Below are positions 52,135 to 60,481 of a stretch of 64,000 nt of DNA, one piece after another. Under the pieces are notes generated by a model, which saw nothing but the letters and a program-made list of their open reading frames with translations, did no database searches and was not told the origin of the DNA. The stretch is taken from positions 1 through 64,000 of the forward strand of contig JAPKZJ010000087.1 in assembly GCA_026393855.1 (NCBI GenBank), read 5' to 3'. The stretch's first letter is position 1; each line of letters begins with the position of its first letter. Both the position numbers and the translations under genes were made by a program. This DNA is from Candidatus Aminicenantes bacterium (GTDB lineage: Bacteria > Acidobacteriota > Aminicenantia > Aminicenantales > UBA4085).

Positions 52135-53305
52135 ATGAAATACGTTTATCTCGACGCATCCGCCGGCCTGAGCGGCGATATGCTGCTGGGCGCCCTGGCC
52201 GACCTGGGCCCGGTCCGGGCCGAGCTCAAAAAGGCGATCGACGGCCTCGGCCTGCCGATCGTCCTCAAGTTCCGCCAAGTCGAGCGCTCCCACCTGCGCG
52301 GGCTCAAGGTCGACGTCCGGATCACGGCCCCGACCGCCCGGGCCCGCCATTGGGCCGATATCGAGCGCTTCATCCGAAAAGCCCCCCTCGCCCCGGCCGT
52401 CAAGGACAGGGGCCGGGCGGTGTTCGAAACCCTCTTCCGGGCCGAGGCCAAGGTCCACGGTGAGCCGTTCGATCACGTCCACCTGCACGAGGCCGGGGGC
52501 CGACGACGCCTTGGTCGACGTGCTCGGGACCTGCTGGCTTCTCGAAACGCTCGGGGTTGCCGATCTCGTCTGCTCGCCCCTCAACGTCGGCTCGGGCTGG
52601 GTCAGGACTTCGCACGGCGTCCTGCCCGTTCCGCCGCCGGCTGTGGCGGAGCTGTTGAAGGACGTGCCGGTCTACGCCGCCCATGCCCAAGCCGAGCTGG
52701 TCACCCCGACCGGGGCCGCCCTGGTCAAGACGCTGGCCTCGCGCTTCGCCCCGTTTCCCGAGCTCGTCTACGACCGGATCGGGTACGGGGCGGGCGACCG
52801 CGACCTGCCCGGGATGCCCAACATCCTGCGGGCGTTTCTCGGCCGCCAAGAAGCCTACGAGCCCGCCAAGCGGGTGTATCTGATCGAGGCGACCGTCGAC
52901 GATTCCACCCCCCAAGTGCTCGCCGCCTTCCTCGACCGGGCCCTGGAGCTGGGCGCCCTCGACGCCTGGATGACGCCGGCGGTAATGAAGAAAGGCCGGC
53001 TGGGCACCCAGCTCTCCCTGCTGGCCGACGGGGCGGGCCTGGACCGGCTGATCCGGGCCGTCTTCGAGGAGACAAGCTCGATCGGCGTCCGCTACCACCC
53101 GGTCGAGCGCCGGGCCTTGGAGCGGAGCGTGGAAAAAGTTTTAGTACTCGGGACGCCTATCCGGATCAAGACGGCCGGCCTCGGCGGCCGGGTCCTCAAC
53201 GCCCAGCCCGAGTACGACGATAGCCTGGCTTTGGCCCGCCGCAAGGGCTTGCCCCTAAAAGACATCCTGCGCCGGGCGACGGCCGCCTATGCGCGGGGAA
53301 AATGA
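52135..53305 (+). pseudogene. larC: larC split by a +1 frameshift at a G5 run
   Basis: LarC inserts nickel into the pincer nucleotide cofactor. The first ~122 codons read in one frame (MKYVYLDASAGLSGDMLLGAL to HVHLHEAGG); the rest continues in the +1 frame from ADDALVDVLG to the stop at 53303-53305, including NVGSGWVRTSHGVLPVPPPA, TPTGAALVKTLA and EATVDDSTPQVL. Skipping one base of GGGGG at 52495-52499 restores a normal ~389-residue protein. A tRNA on GGG at 52495-52497 could slip to GGG at 52496-52498. Programmed frameshifting, a true mutation and a homopolymer sequencing error are all possible; LarC of Lactobacillus is known to need frameshifting, but elsewhere in the gene. Confidence 0.85.
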
Positions 53306-53312
53306 GAAGGCC

Positions 53313-53948
53313 ATGAAAACCAAGACAAGCCGGGGCTCGGCCCCGACGACGGAAAAGCGCCGAGGCATGGACCTGGCGCTGATGGAGAGAGGCGTGCGCA
53401 TGATCCTGCGCGGCGCCGGCGAGAACCCGGACCGGGCCGGCCTCAAGGAAACCCCGGCCCGCGTCGCCCGAATGTACCAGGAAATTCTCGGCGGACTGCA
53501 CGAAAACCCCGAAATCCATCTCCGGACGGTGCACAAGGAAAAGCACGACGAGATGGTCCTGATCAAGAACATCCCGCTGTACTCGATGTGCGAGCACCAT
53601 ATGCTGCCGTTCGCCGGAGTGGCCCATATCGCCTATATCCCCAAGAACGGCCGCATCGTCGGCCTGTCCAAGCTGGCCCGGGTCGTGGAGGGGCTGTCCC
53701 GCCGGCTCCAGGTGCAGGAGCGGCTGACCAAGCAGACCGCCGATATGATTATGGACTACCTCGACCCGCAAGGCGTCATGGTCGTGATCGAAGCCGAGCA
53801 CATGTGCATGTCGATGCGGGGGGCCAAGAAGCCCAAGTCGATCACCGTCACCTCGGCGGTGCGGGGCATCTTCCGCACCCACCCGGTCACCCGGGCCGAG
53901 GCCATCACGCTTATCCGAGGAGGGCTCACCGGTGGAAAAGAAGTCTAA
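53313..53948 (+). CDS. folE: GTP cyclohydrolase I
   Basis: A 211-residue zinc enzyme that makes dihydroneopterin triphosphate for folate or other pterins. Motifs: [43 protein letters not shown] (zinc Cys and His), [20 protein letters not shown] and [11 protein letters not shown] with the second zinc Cys. The ATG at 53313 is close to GAGAAGG; an in-frame ATG 24 bases upstream lies inside larC. Its end overlaps the GTG start of metG by 17 bases. Confidence 0.95.
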   Translation: MKTKTSRGSAPTTEKRRGMDLALMERGVRMILRGAGENPDRAGLKETPARVARMYQEILGGLHENPEIHLRTVHKEKHDEMVLIKNIPLYSMCEHHMLPFAGVAHIAYIPKNGRIVGLSKLARVVEGLSRRLQVQERLTKQTADMIMDYLDPQGVMVVIEAEHMCMSMRGAKKPKSITVTSAVRGIFRTHPVTRAEAITLIRGGLTGGKEV

Positions 53949-55878
53949 GCCCACGTTCTCCGTCACGACGCCGATCTACTACGTCAACGACATCCCCCAT
54001 ATCGGCCACGCCTACACCACGATCATCGCCGACGCCCTGGCCCGCCACAACCGCCTGGCCGGGCGCGAGGTCTTCTTTCTGACCGGCACGGACGAGCACG
54101 GCCAGAAGATCGAGAAGGCCGCGGCCGAGCGCGGTATCACGCCGCTCCAATTGGCCGACTCCGTCGTCACCCGAACCCAGGACCTCTGGAAGGCGCTGGA
54201 TATCTCGTACGACCTGTTCATCCGGACGACGATGGAAATCCACGAGAAGGGCGTCCAGAAGCTGTTCAAGGCCCTGGTGGATAAGGGCGACATCTACAAA
54301 GGCGAGTACAAGGGCTGGTACTGCGTTTCGGACGAGGCCTTCCTGCCGGCGGACGCCCCCGCCGGCAAGGACGGGGCCAAGATCTGCCCGGACTGCGGCA
54401 AAGCCGCCACGGTCGTCTCGGAGGAGACCTACTTCTTCCGGCTCTCGGCCTACCAGCAGAAGCTGCTCGACCATTTCGAGGCCCATCCCGAGTTCGTCCG
54501 GCCGCAGAGCCGGATGAACGAGGTGGCAAGCTTTGTCCGCGGCGGCCTACGCGACTTGAGCATCACCCGGACGACCGTCAAGTGGGGCGTGCCGGTGCCG
54601 GGCGATCCGGCCCATACCATCTATGTCTGGTTCGACGCTCTCCACAACTACGTCACCGGCCTGGGCTGGGACTGGGACATGGAGCGGTTCGACAAGTTCT
54701 GGCCGGCCTCGCTGCACCTCATGGGCAAGGACATCCTCCGCTTCCACGCCGTTTACTGGCCCGCGTTTCTGATGGCCTCGGGCTTGGCGCTGCCGGACTG
54801 CATCCTGGGCCACGGCTGGTGGCTGAAGGACGAGGCCAAGATGTCCAAGTCCCGCGGCAACGTCCTCGACCCCTATGTCCTGATCAACGCCATGGGGCCC
54901 GATCCCCTGCGCTACTTCCTGCTGCGGGAGATCCCCATCGGCCTGGACGGCAATTTCTCGCACGAGGGCTTCATCCATCGCGTCAACTCCGACCTGGCCA
55001 ACGACTTCGGCAATCTGGTGCACCGGACCCTGACCATGGTCCGGCAATACTTCGGGGGAACGCTCGAGACGCCAGCGGAGGAGCGGACGGACGACCTGGC
55101 GATCCGGGAGGCCTTCGAGAAGACCCGGGCCGCGGTCCTGGAGCACTACGAGGCCTACGCCCCGGCTAAGGCGCTGGAGGAGCTGTGGGCCTTCATCGGC
55201 CTGGCCAACAAGTACCTGGCCGACAACGTGCCCTGGAAGCTGGCCAAGGACCCGGAGCAACGGCGGCGCCTGGCCCGGGTACTGTGGCAGACGGCGGCGG
55301 CCATCCGCGGCGCGAGCCATCTGGTGGCGCCGGTCATGCCCGGCTCGGCCCGCAAGATCTGGGACCTCCTGGGCGAGACGCGCTCGCCGCTCGATGTGCC
55401 CTACGCCGAGTTTCGTTTCGACGACCTCGACCCGGCCCGGCCGATGAAGGCCCCCGTGCCCCTCTTCCCCCGGATCGATCTTAAGGAGTTCCTGGGCCGG
55501 CCTGGCGAGGCCGGGCCCATCGAGCCGGCACCGGCCGCAAAGGAGACGACTATGGATATCATCACCTACGAAGAATTCAAGAAGCTCGACCTGCGCGTGG
55601 GCCTCGTCCTCAAGGCCGAACGGGTGGAGGGGGCGACCAGGCTGCTCAAGCTCCAAATCGACCTGGGGACGGAAGAGCGCCAGATCGTAGCCGGCGTCGC
55701 CGAAACCTACGCCCCCGAGGACTTGGTGGGCAAGCGGTTCACCGTCATCGCCAACCTCAAGCCGGCGGTCATCCGCGGCGTCGAGTCGCAGGGTATGCTG
55801 CTGGCCGGGATCAAGGATGGGAAAGCCTATATCCCGTTCTTCGAAGGGGACATCCCCCCGGGCAGCAAAGTCCAATAG
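53932..55878 (+). CDS. metG: methionyl-tRNA synthetase
   Basis: A 648-residue enzyme, starting at GTG with GAGGAGGG upstream inside folE. PHIGHAY (22-28) is the HIGH motif and K303-MSKS the KMSKS loop. The zinc-knuckle region reads YCVSDE...CPDCG, where one of four usual cysteines is aspartate. A C-terminal EMAP/Trbp111-like tRNA-binding domain (about 545-648, [35 protein letters not shown]) completes a dimeric-type enzyme. No T-box leader; it is read through from folE. Confidence 0.96.
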   Translation: MEKKSKPTFSVTTPIYYVNDIPHIGHAYTTIIADALARHNRLAGREVFFLTGTDEHGQKIEKAAAERGITPLQLADSVVTRTQDLWKALDISYDLFIRTTMEIHEKGVQKLFKALVDKGDIYKGEYKGWYCVSDEAFLPADAPAGKDGAKICPDCGKAATVVSEETYFFRLSAYQQKLLDHFEAHPEFVRPQSRMNEVASFVRGGLRDLSITRTTVKWGVPVPGDPAHTIYVWFDALHNYVTGLGWDWDMERFDKFWPASLHLMGKDILRFHAVYWPAFLMASGLALPDCILGHGWWLKDEAKMSKSRGNVLDPYVLINAMGPDPLRYFLLREIPIGLDGNFSHEGFIHRVNSDLANDFGNLVHRTLTMVRQYFGGTLETPAEERTDDLAIREAFEKTRAAVLEHYEAYAPAKALEELWAFIGLANKYLADNVPWKLAKDPEQRRRLARVLWQTAAAIRGASHLVAPVMPGSARKIWDLLGETRSPLDVPYAEFRFDDLDPARPMKAPVPLFPRIDLKEFLGRPGEAGPIEPAPAAKETTMDIITYEEFKKLDLRVGLVLKAERVEGATRLLKLQIDLGTEERQIVAGVAETYAPEDLVGKRFTVIANLKPAVIRGVESQGMLLAGIKDGKAYIPFFEGDIPPGSKVQ

Positions 55879-55896
55879 GCCGCGGCCCGGCCGGGG

Positions 55897-57396
55897 TCAG
55901 AGCAGGGGGACTTTCTTCTCCGCAAAGGCCTTCAAGCAGGCGTCCACGACGGCCGCGTCGAACTGGATGCCGCGCTGAGCCGACAGCTCGGCCAGGGCTT
56001 TTTCGATCCCCAAGGCCGGCCGGTAAGGCCGGTGGGAGGCCATGGCTTCGATGACGTCAGCCACCGCGATGACCTTGGCCTCGATCAGGATCTCGCCGTC
56101 CCGCAAGCCGCGCGGGTAGCCCGAGCCGTCCAGCCGCTCGTGATGCTGGTGGACGATCTCGGCGATGGGCCAGGGGAATTCCACGTTTTTCAGGATTTCG
56201 TAGCCGAACCGGGCGTGCTCCCGGACCAGGCGGAGCTCGTCGTCGGAGAGGCGGCCCGGCTTGCTCAGAATCTCGGCCGGGACGGAGGTCTTGCCCACGT
56301 CATGGACGACACCGGCGAAACGGATCGCTTCGATCCGCTCGGCCGAGAGTCCCATCTGCGTGCCGATGGCCCGGGCCAGGTTGGCCACCCGCTTCTGATG
56401 GCCGGCCGTCCCGGGATCCCGCATTTCGACGGTCGCGGCGACGACGTTGATGATGTTGCCCAAGGCCTTGCGGAGCTGGTCGGCGATGCGGGCCTGATCG
56501 CGCTCGGCCCGCTTACGGTCGGTCAGGTCGCGGACCACGTATTGGACGCCGAAGGGGCGGCCTTCGCCGTCCTTGACCACGGCGCCGCGGACTTCGACCG
56601 GGAACTCTCCTCCGTCCGCTCGGCGGAGCATCCGCTCGAAAGGCGGCCCAGCCTCGCCCCGCCGCAAAGCCTGGAACCGCGCTCGGGAGGGCTCCAAGTC
56701 GGATCCGGCCAGGAATTCGGCCACCGACCGGCCGTTGACCTTGTCCGGCGGCAGGCCGAGCAGGGCGCCGCCGAGGCGGTTGACCATCATGATCCTGGCT
56801 TCCTCGTCGACCAGGAAGACGCCGTCGTTGGCCGACTCGAAGAGCGTTCGAAATCGCGTTTCGCTCTCCGCCAAGGCCCGTTCGTGGGCTTTGCGCTCGC
56901 TGATGTCCTGCGACACGACCAGGTACGCCGCCGGCTCCCCCGCGGCGCCGCGGACGAGCCTGGCCGAGACGAGGGCGTCGAAGGTCCGGCCGTCCCGGCG
57001 AAGGCAGAGATGCTCCTTGTTGAACTGAACCCCCTCGGCCATCACCGCCTCCATGGTCCGGGCCGCCGCGGCCCGCTCCCCGGCATCGAGGAATTGCTCC
57101 CCCCTCAAGCCCAGGAGCTCGAAGCGGTTTTCATATCCGTACAGCTCGGCCGCCGCCCGGTTGCAGTCGATGATCGTCCCGGAGAGGGAGATCAGGAAGA
57201 TGGCCACCGGGGCCATCTCCATGAACAAGGGCACGTCCATCGTCGGCAGGGGAATCGCCTCGGACTCGGAAGGATCGGAGGCAGACCAAGTCGCCGGAGC
57301 GCCCCCCAGGCCGCCCAAGGCGGCCGAATCGGACATCCATGGCCGCGGCAGACCGGGCTCCGTTCGCCCAAGGAGAGGCCGGATTCGGTTGAACAT
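55897..57396 (-). CDS. PAS-PAS-HD-GYP cyclic di-GMP phosphodiesterase
   Basis: A 499-residue soluble protein. Two PAS domains (about 55-165 and 175-300, the second ending VVRDLTDRKRAERD) and a coiled linker precede an HD-GYP domain with HQKRVANLARAIG, FAGVVHDVGKTSVP and HHERLDGSGYPRGL. Such domains degrade cyclic di-GMP. The ATG at 57396 has no ribosome binding site and lies right after a TAGAAT -10 box, so it may be leaderless; a later start at MSDSAAL is possible. Confidence 0.9.
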   Translation of the reverse strand: MFNRIRPLLGRTEPGLPRPWMSDSAALGGLGGAPATWSASDPSESEAIPLPTMDVPLFMEMAPVAIFLISLSGTIIDCNRAAAELYGYENRFELLGLRGEQFLDAGERAAAARTMEAVMAEGVQFNKEHLCLRRDGRTFDALVSARLVRGAAGEPAAYLVVSQDISERKAHERALAESETRFRTLFESANDGVFLVDEEARIMMVNRLGGALLGLPPDKVNGRSVAEFLAGSDLEPSRARFQALRRGEAGPPFERMLRRADGGEFPVEVRGAVVKDGEGRPFGVQYVVRDLTDRKRAERDQARIADQLRKALGNIINVVAATVEMRDPGTAGHQKRVANLARAIGTQMGLSAERIEAIRFAGVVHDVGKTSVPAEILSKPGRLSDDELRLVREHARFGYEILKNVEFPWPIAEIVHQHHERLDGSGYPRGLRDGEILIEAKVIAVADVIEAMASHRPYRPALGIEKALAELSAQRGIQFDAAVVDACLKAFAEKKVPLL

Positions 57397-57814
57397 GTGT
57401 CCATTCTACGGACGGGGGCCGGCCGAAGGAATCGCCTGCCGGAGTCAATTCGAGGGGTGATTTTCGGGGTCCTCGCCTCACCTCTAGAGGTGAGAGGGGA
57501 CGGAAGAAGAGACTTTTATTGATTCTTCTCCCGATTCCGGGAAACGCGGTTCGGGGTGTCGGCCCGGCGGCGCGGGTTCACCACTCCTTTTTACGCCAAT
57601 CCGCTCGGCGCCTCGGAACTCCGCATTCAAGATCTCTCGGTCATGGAGACCACCCACTCCGTTTCGATTCCGTTAGATGGTCGCGTGCTCAAACAGCCCT
57701 CGGCGGCCGTTGGCTGCCCTCGCGGAGAGGCGTAAAAAGCCGGAACCCGCGCGGTTTCGCCGTTGGCCGACACCCCGAACCGCCGATGTTTCCCGGAGAT
57801 GGGAGAAGCACCTT
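57397..57814. repeat. gene-free region with repeat copies C and B in inverted orientation
   Basis: A 418-base stretch between the HD-GYP gene and the end of the tsaC-like gene. Copy C (57526-57597) reads in the plus direction and copy B (57645-57807) in the minus direction. They share TTCTCCC-ATTCCGGGAAAC, GCGGTTCGGGGTGTCGGCC, CGCGGGTTC and CTTTTTACGCC, so together they form a large imperfect inverted repeat of about 280 bases. Copy B also matches copy A at 40.44-40.66 kb along its whole length. The two copies could fold into a long hairpin if transcribed. Confidence 0.75.
57477..57494. promoter_or_regulatory. 18-bp perfect palindrome upstream of the HD-GYP gene
   Basis: CTCACCTCTAGAGGTGAG is perfectly self-complementary and lies 81-98 bases upstream of the HD-GYP start. 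A dimeric regulator could bind it, or it could belong to the adjoining repeat element. Confidence 0.4.
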
Positions 57815-58456
57815 TTATTTATTCAGATGGGCCAGGATGTCGTCCCAGGGTACGGCGCCCGGGCGAACGAGCCGAGGCGTCTTGCCCGTCAGGTCTACGA
57901 TCGTCGAAACCGCGCCGCCCGGGGTTCGTCCGCCGTCGATGAAAAGATCGACCCGGCCCTCGAAAATCCGCCGGGCTTCGACCGGGTCGGCGATCTCCCC
58001 CGCCCCGGCCAGATTGGCGCTGGTAGCCGTCAAAGGAAAGCCGGCCGCCTCCAATAAGCTCCGCAGCCAGGGAAGAGCGGGGACGCGCACGGCGACGGTC
58101 CCTCCGGGGCCGAGCAGGACAGGGGGGAATACCGGCCGGGCCTTCAGGACAAGAGTCAAAGGGCCCGGCCAGAACGCGGCCGCCAACCCGGGCAAGGCGG
58201 CCGGAGGATCGGCCGCAATCAGGCCGGCCATCTCCAGGCCCGCCGCCACGACCGACAGAGGCTTGTCCCGCAGCCTCCCCTTGAGGCCATAGATCTTTTC
58301 GACTGCCGCGGCCGAATAGGCGTTTGCCCCGAGGCCGTAATAAGTGTCCGTCGGATAGACCGCGACCCCGTCCCGGCCGAGGATTTCGGACATTTCCCGG
58401 GCTTCCGGCAGGGATGTTGCGTCCGCAGGCGCATGAATGATCCTGGTCGCGAGCAT
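57815..58456 (-). CDS. Sua5/YciO/YrdC-family threonylcarbamoyl-AMP synthase (TsaC-like)
   Basis: A 213-residue YrdC-domain protein that in this family makes threonylcarbamoyl-AMP for the t6A modification of tRNA. Motifs: VAVYPTDTYYGLGANAYS, KIYGLKGRLRDKPLSVV, LVLKARP, TVAVRVPALPW, PLTATSANLAGAG and IDGGRTPGGAVSTIVD. It is TsaC-length without the Sua5 C-terminal domain. The ATG has no clear ribosome binding site and its promoter is about 19 bases away. Its 3' end runs into repeat copy B. Confidence 0.9.
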   Translation of the reverse strand: MLATRIIHAPADATSLPEAREMSEILGRDGVAVYPTDTYYGLGANAYSAAAVEKIYGLKGRLRDKPLSVVAAGLEMAGLIAADPPAALPGLAAAFWPGPLTLVLKARPVFPPVLLGPGGTVAVRVPALPWLRSLLEAAGFPLTATSANLAGAGEIADPVEARRIFEGRVDLFIDGGRTPGGAVSTIVDLTGKTPRLVRPGAVPWDDILAHLNK

Positions 58457-58474
58457 AATCGCTTATCCGAACCC

Positions 58475-58503
58475 ACTTTAAGTAACCCTGCCGGCCCTGT
58501 CAA
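58475..58503 (-). promoter_or_regulatory. promoter of the tsaC-like gene
   Basis: On the minus strand a perfect TTGACA (58503-58498), a 17-base spacer and TAAAGT (58480-58475), 19 bases before the start codon. Confidence 0.6.
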
Positions 58504-58629
58504 CATAAGGAGTTTGTCTTTACAAGTCCCAGCCTTCCCTTTACACTAGGAGTCGATGAAAAGTGGACACCTGACCTGTTTTCGCCACATCCCCGGCCCC
58601 GATCTCCTCGAGAGACAGGGGTTCCGGCC

Positions 58630-58646
58630 TTGGCATGGAATTTGCA
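58630..58646 (+). promoter_or_regulatory. sigma-54 type (-24/-12) promoter
   Basis: TTGGCATGGAATTTGCA has GG at 58632-58633 and GC at 58644-58645 separated by exactly ten bases, with TGGCA and TTGCA boxes as in the consensus. The expected start near 58657 lies just before the AAGGAG of the next gene. No enhancer-binding activator gene is in the window. Confidence 0.65.
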
Positions 58647-58668
58647 AAGGATCGGGCGAAGGAGACCT

Positions 58669-59433
58669 ATGATGAAAAGAGCGATTATCCCGCTGACCGT
58701 GGCGGTTCTGGCCTTGGCGGCGATCCCCGCTGCCGCCAACCTGGCGACTTTCCGGCTGAGCTTCAACATCCCGACCATGAAGAGCGACTTCTGGACGACC
58801 GAGTTCAACCAAATGACCATCCTCAAGACCGGCTTCCAGGAAACCTCCTTCGGCATCAGCTACGAGATTTTCCTGACCCGGGAGATCAGCCTGGTCTTCG
58901 GCCTGGACACCTTCTCCAAGAGCAAGAGCGGGATGTACAAGGGCTTCGTCGGCTACACGTTCGACGAGGGCGACTTCGCCTTCCCGGACGCCTACTTCGG
59001 CCAGTATCAACCTTCGCACACCCTGCGCTATTCCGTGACCCCCCTCCAGGCTTCGGTCAAGCTGACGCCCTTCGGCCGACGGACCAAGCTCATCCCCTAC
59101 ATCGGCGGCGGCGTCGGTCTCTATTTTTACAACCTGCGGATGACGGGGGATTTGATCGATTTCAGCGACGAATACGTCTTCACCGACAGCGCGGGCGTCG
59201 ATGTCCTGGTCTACCCGATCTATGGGGTCGACGCCCAGGAAAGCGAATTCGGCCGCATCGCCTTCGGCTACCACATCTTCGGCGGCCTGATGTACCCGAT
59301 CGGCAACCGTATGACGGTCGACGCCATGTTCCAGTACAACAAGGCCTCGGCCAGCTTGAAGGCGTTCCAGGGATTCGAACCGCTCGATCTGGGAAGCTAC
59401 CAGATCTCGATCGGCTTCAATTACTGGTTCTGA
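58669..59433 (+). CDS. exported outer-membrane beta-barrel-like protein
   Basis: A 254-residue protein with signal peptide (about 1-23, IPAAAN). The mature part is made of alternating strands (FRLSFNIPTM, TSFGISYEIFL, ISLVFGLDTF, YIGGGVGLYFYNLRM, GRIAFGYHIFGGLMYPIGNRM) and ends SYQISIGFNYWF with a terminal aromatic, as in OmpW/OprD-size small barrels. AAGGAG lies about 6 bases before the first ATG (a second ATG follows). The gene is read from a sigma-54-like promoter, so it probably answers to a specific signal. It overlaps the convergent next gene by 13 bases. Confidence 0.82.
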   Translation: MMKRAIIPLTVAVLALAAIPAAANLATFRLSFNIPTMKSDFWTTEFNQMTILKTGFQETSFGISYEIFLTREISLVFGLDTFSKSKSGMYKGFVGYTFDEGDFAFPDAYFGQYQPSHTLRYSVTPLQASVKLTPFGRRTKLIPYIGGGVGLYFYNLRMTGDLIDFSDEYVFTDSAGVDVLVYPIYGVDAQESEFGRIAFGYHIFGGLMYPIGNRMTVDAMFQYNKASASLKAFQGFEPLDLGSYQISIGFNYWF

Positions 59434-60284
59434 GCCTTTTTGACCGGGACCTTCTCGGTCCGATCGAAGGGCAGGACGATCCGGCCCCAGTCCCAAACGG
59501 CTTCGACTTCGCCTTGGAAACGGACCGCGACCGGCGGATTGTCGAAGGCCGAGGCCACGTCCTTGCCGATCTCCCAGAAATCCAGCAGCAGCGTCAGCGA
59601 CACGCCTTTCTCGCCCCGCGCTTCGATCAAGCCGGCGTCCCGGATCGTTCCCTCGGCGATGACCTTGCCGGCGACGCTGACCTTATAGGCGACCCGCTCC
59701 GCGTTCAGGGCAAAGCCGTTGGGGTTGACCAGCGCGGCCTGGAAGGTCAGGTCGGCACCGCCCATGGTCAGATCGCGGGCTTCGAAGGGGAGGCATTTGG
59801 CGTCGAAACCGCGGAAGATCGGAAAATCGCCGCTGAACGCGATCGGGACGCGCTTTTCCCGGCGCTTTTCGTCCAGGAAGGTCAGGCCTCCGACCAGATT
59901 GCAGCCGACCCGGTCCTTGTCCCGGGCTTCGGCGACATTGGCGTAGAGATATTCGTAAGTGAACTTGACCGGAAAGGCGACGGCGGTTTCGCCCTTGGCC
60001 GGGATCTGAATGGGGACATCCAGCCCGATTTCAGTCTTGATGTACTCGGTCTGACCGACGACCACCCGGTAATCGTAGCGGGCCAGGGCCTGAGCGCCGG
60101 CGGAAACGTTCTTCAGGTCGAGGACGAATACGAGCGTCGCGCTCTCGAGGCCGACGTCGCGGGCCATCCGCTCGCGGACGGAGACTTCGACGTCGTATTT
60201 CTGGGCGGCGGCCCGACCTGCGGCGGGGACGAGCAGGGCGATCAGCAGGGCGGCCGGGGCTAGTCCGGCCCTGAGCTTGGGCAT
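59421..60284 (-). CDS. exported LEA14/WHy-like protein
   Basis: A 287-residue protein with signal peptide (about 1-27, AAGRAAA). Two beta-sandwich segments with the LEA14/WHy pattern are visible: residues about 30-150 (LVFVLDLKNVSAGAQALARYDYRVVVG) and about 165-280 (LTFQAALVNPNGFALNAERVAYKVSVAGKV), each with the NPN or KNVS turn followed by a strand. These domains are found in stress-related and fimbrial proteins in bacteria and have no enzymatic site. Its 3' end overlaps the previous gene tail to tail. Confidence 0.75.
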   Translation of the reverse strand: MPKLRAGLAPAALLIALLVPAAGRAAAQKYDVEVSVRERMARDVGLESATLVFVLDLKNVSAGAQALARYDYRVVVGQTEYIKTEIGLDVPIQIPAKGETAVAFPVKFTYEYLYANVAEARDKDRVGCNLVGGLTFLDEKRREKRVPIAFSGDFPIFRGFDAKCLPFEARDLTMGGADLTFQAALVNPNGFALNAERVAYKVSVAGKVIAEGTIRDAGLIEARGEKGVSLTLLLDFWEIGKDVASAFDNPPVAVRFQGEVEAVWDWGRIVLPFDRTEKVPVKKAQNQ

Positions 60285-60357
60285 TTTATTTCCTTGGCCT
60301 CGAATCTCGGGAAATGAATTATTAGTTTACACGAATCCGTCACCCCCCGTCAAAACA

Positions 60358-60412
60358 CCCGATTCCGGGAAAATAACGCCGTAAGGCAGGCCAAGGCGAA
60401 ACCGTGCGAGTT
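60358..60412 (+). repeat. repeat copy D (partial)
   Basis: CCCGATTCCGGGAAA (60358-60372) and GGCCAAGGCGAAACCGTGCGAGTT-like sequence (60389-60412) match, in the same order, blocks of copies A-C. The middle of the element is divergent and the far end missing. It lies in the gap before the tRNA nucleotidyltransferase gene. Confidence 0.55.
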
Positions 60413-60455
60413 GATGCCTAAAGCCCTCCATCTGGGACGATCGCCGGGTCTCATG

Positions 60456-60461
60456 TATAAT
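60456..60461 (+). promoter_or_regulatory. probable -10 box of the CCA-adding/galE group
   Basis: A perfect TATAAT 20 bases before the next start, with no convincing -35 (TGGGAC at 17 bases is weak). It adjoins repeat copy D. Confidence 0.4.
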
Positions 60462-60481
60462 AGCCCCGGACCGAGACTCCC

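Noticed and set aside
52460-53305. Separate small gene for the second part of larC
   Set aside because: Its apparent start lies inside conserved larC coding sequence in another frame and has no ribosome binding site; the two halves join into a single normal LarC by a one-base shift.
56032-57522. 496-codon plus-strand frame opposite the HD-GYP gene
   Set aside because: Low-complexity translation without motifs opposite a complete PAS-PAS-HD-GYP protein.
27382-60412. CRISPR array or cas genes
   Set aside because: The repeats seen are a few long, divergent, differently oriented copies far apart, without regular spacers or any cas gene.
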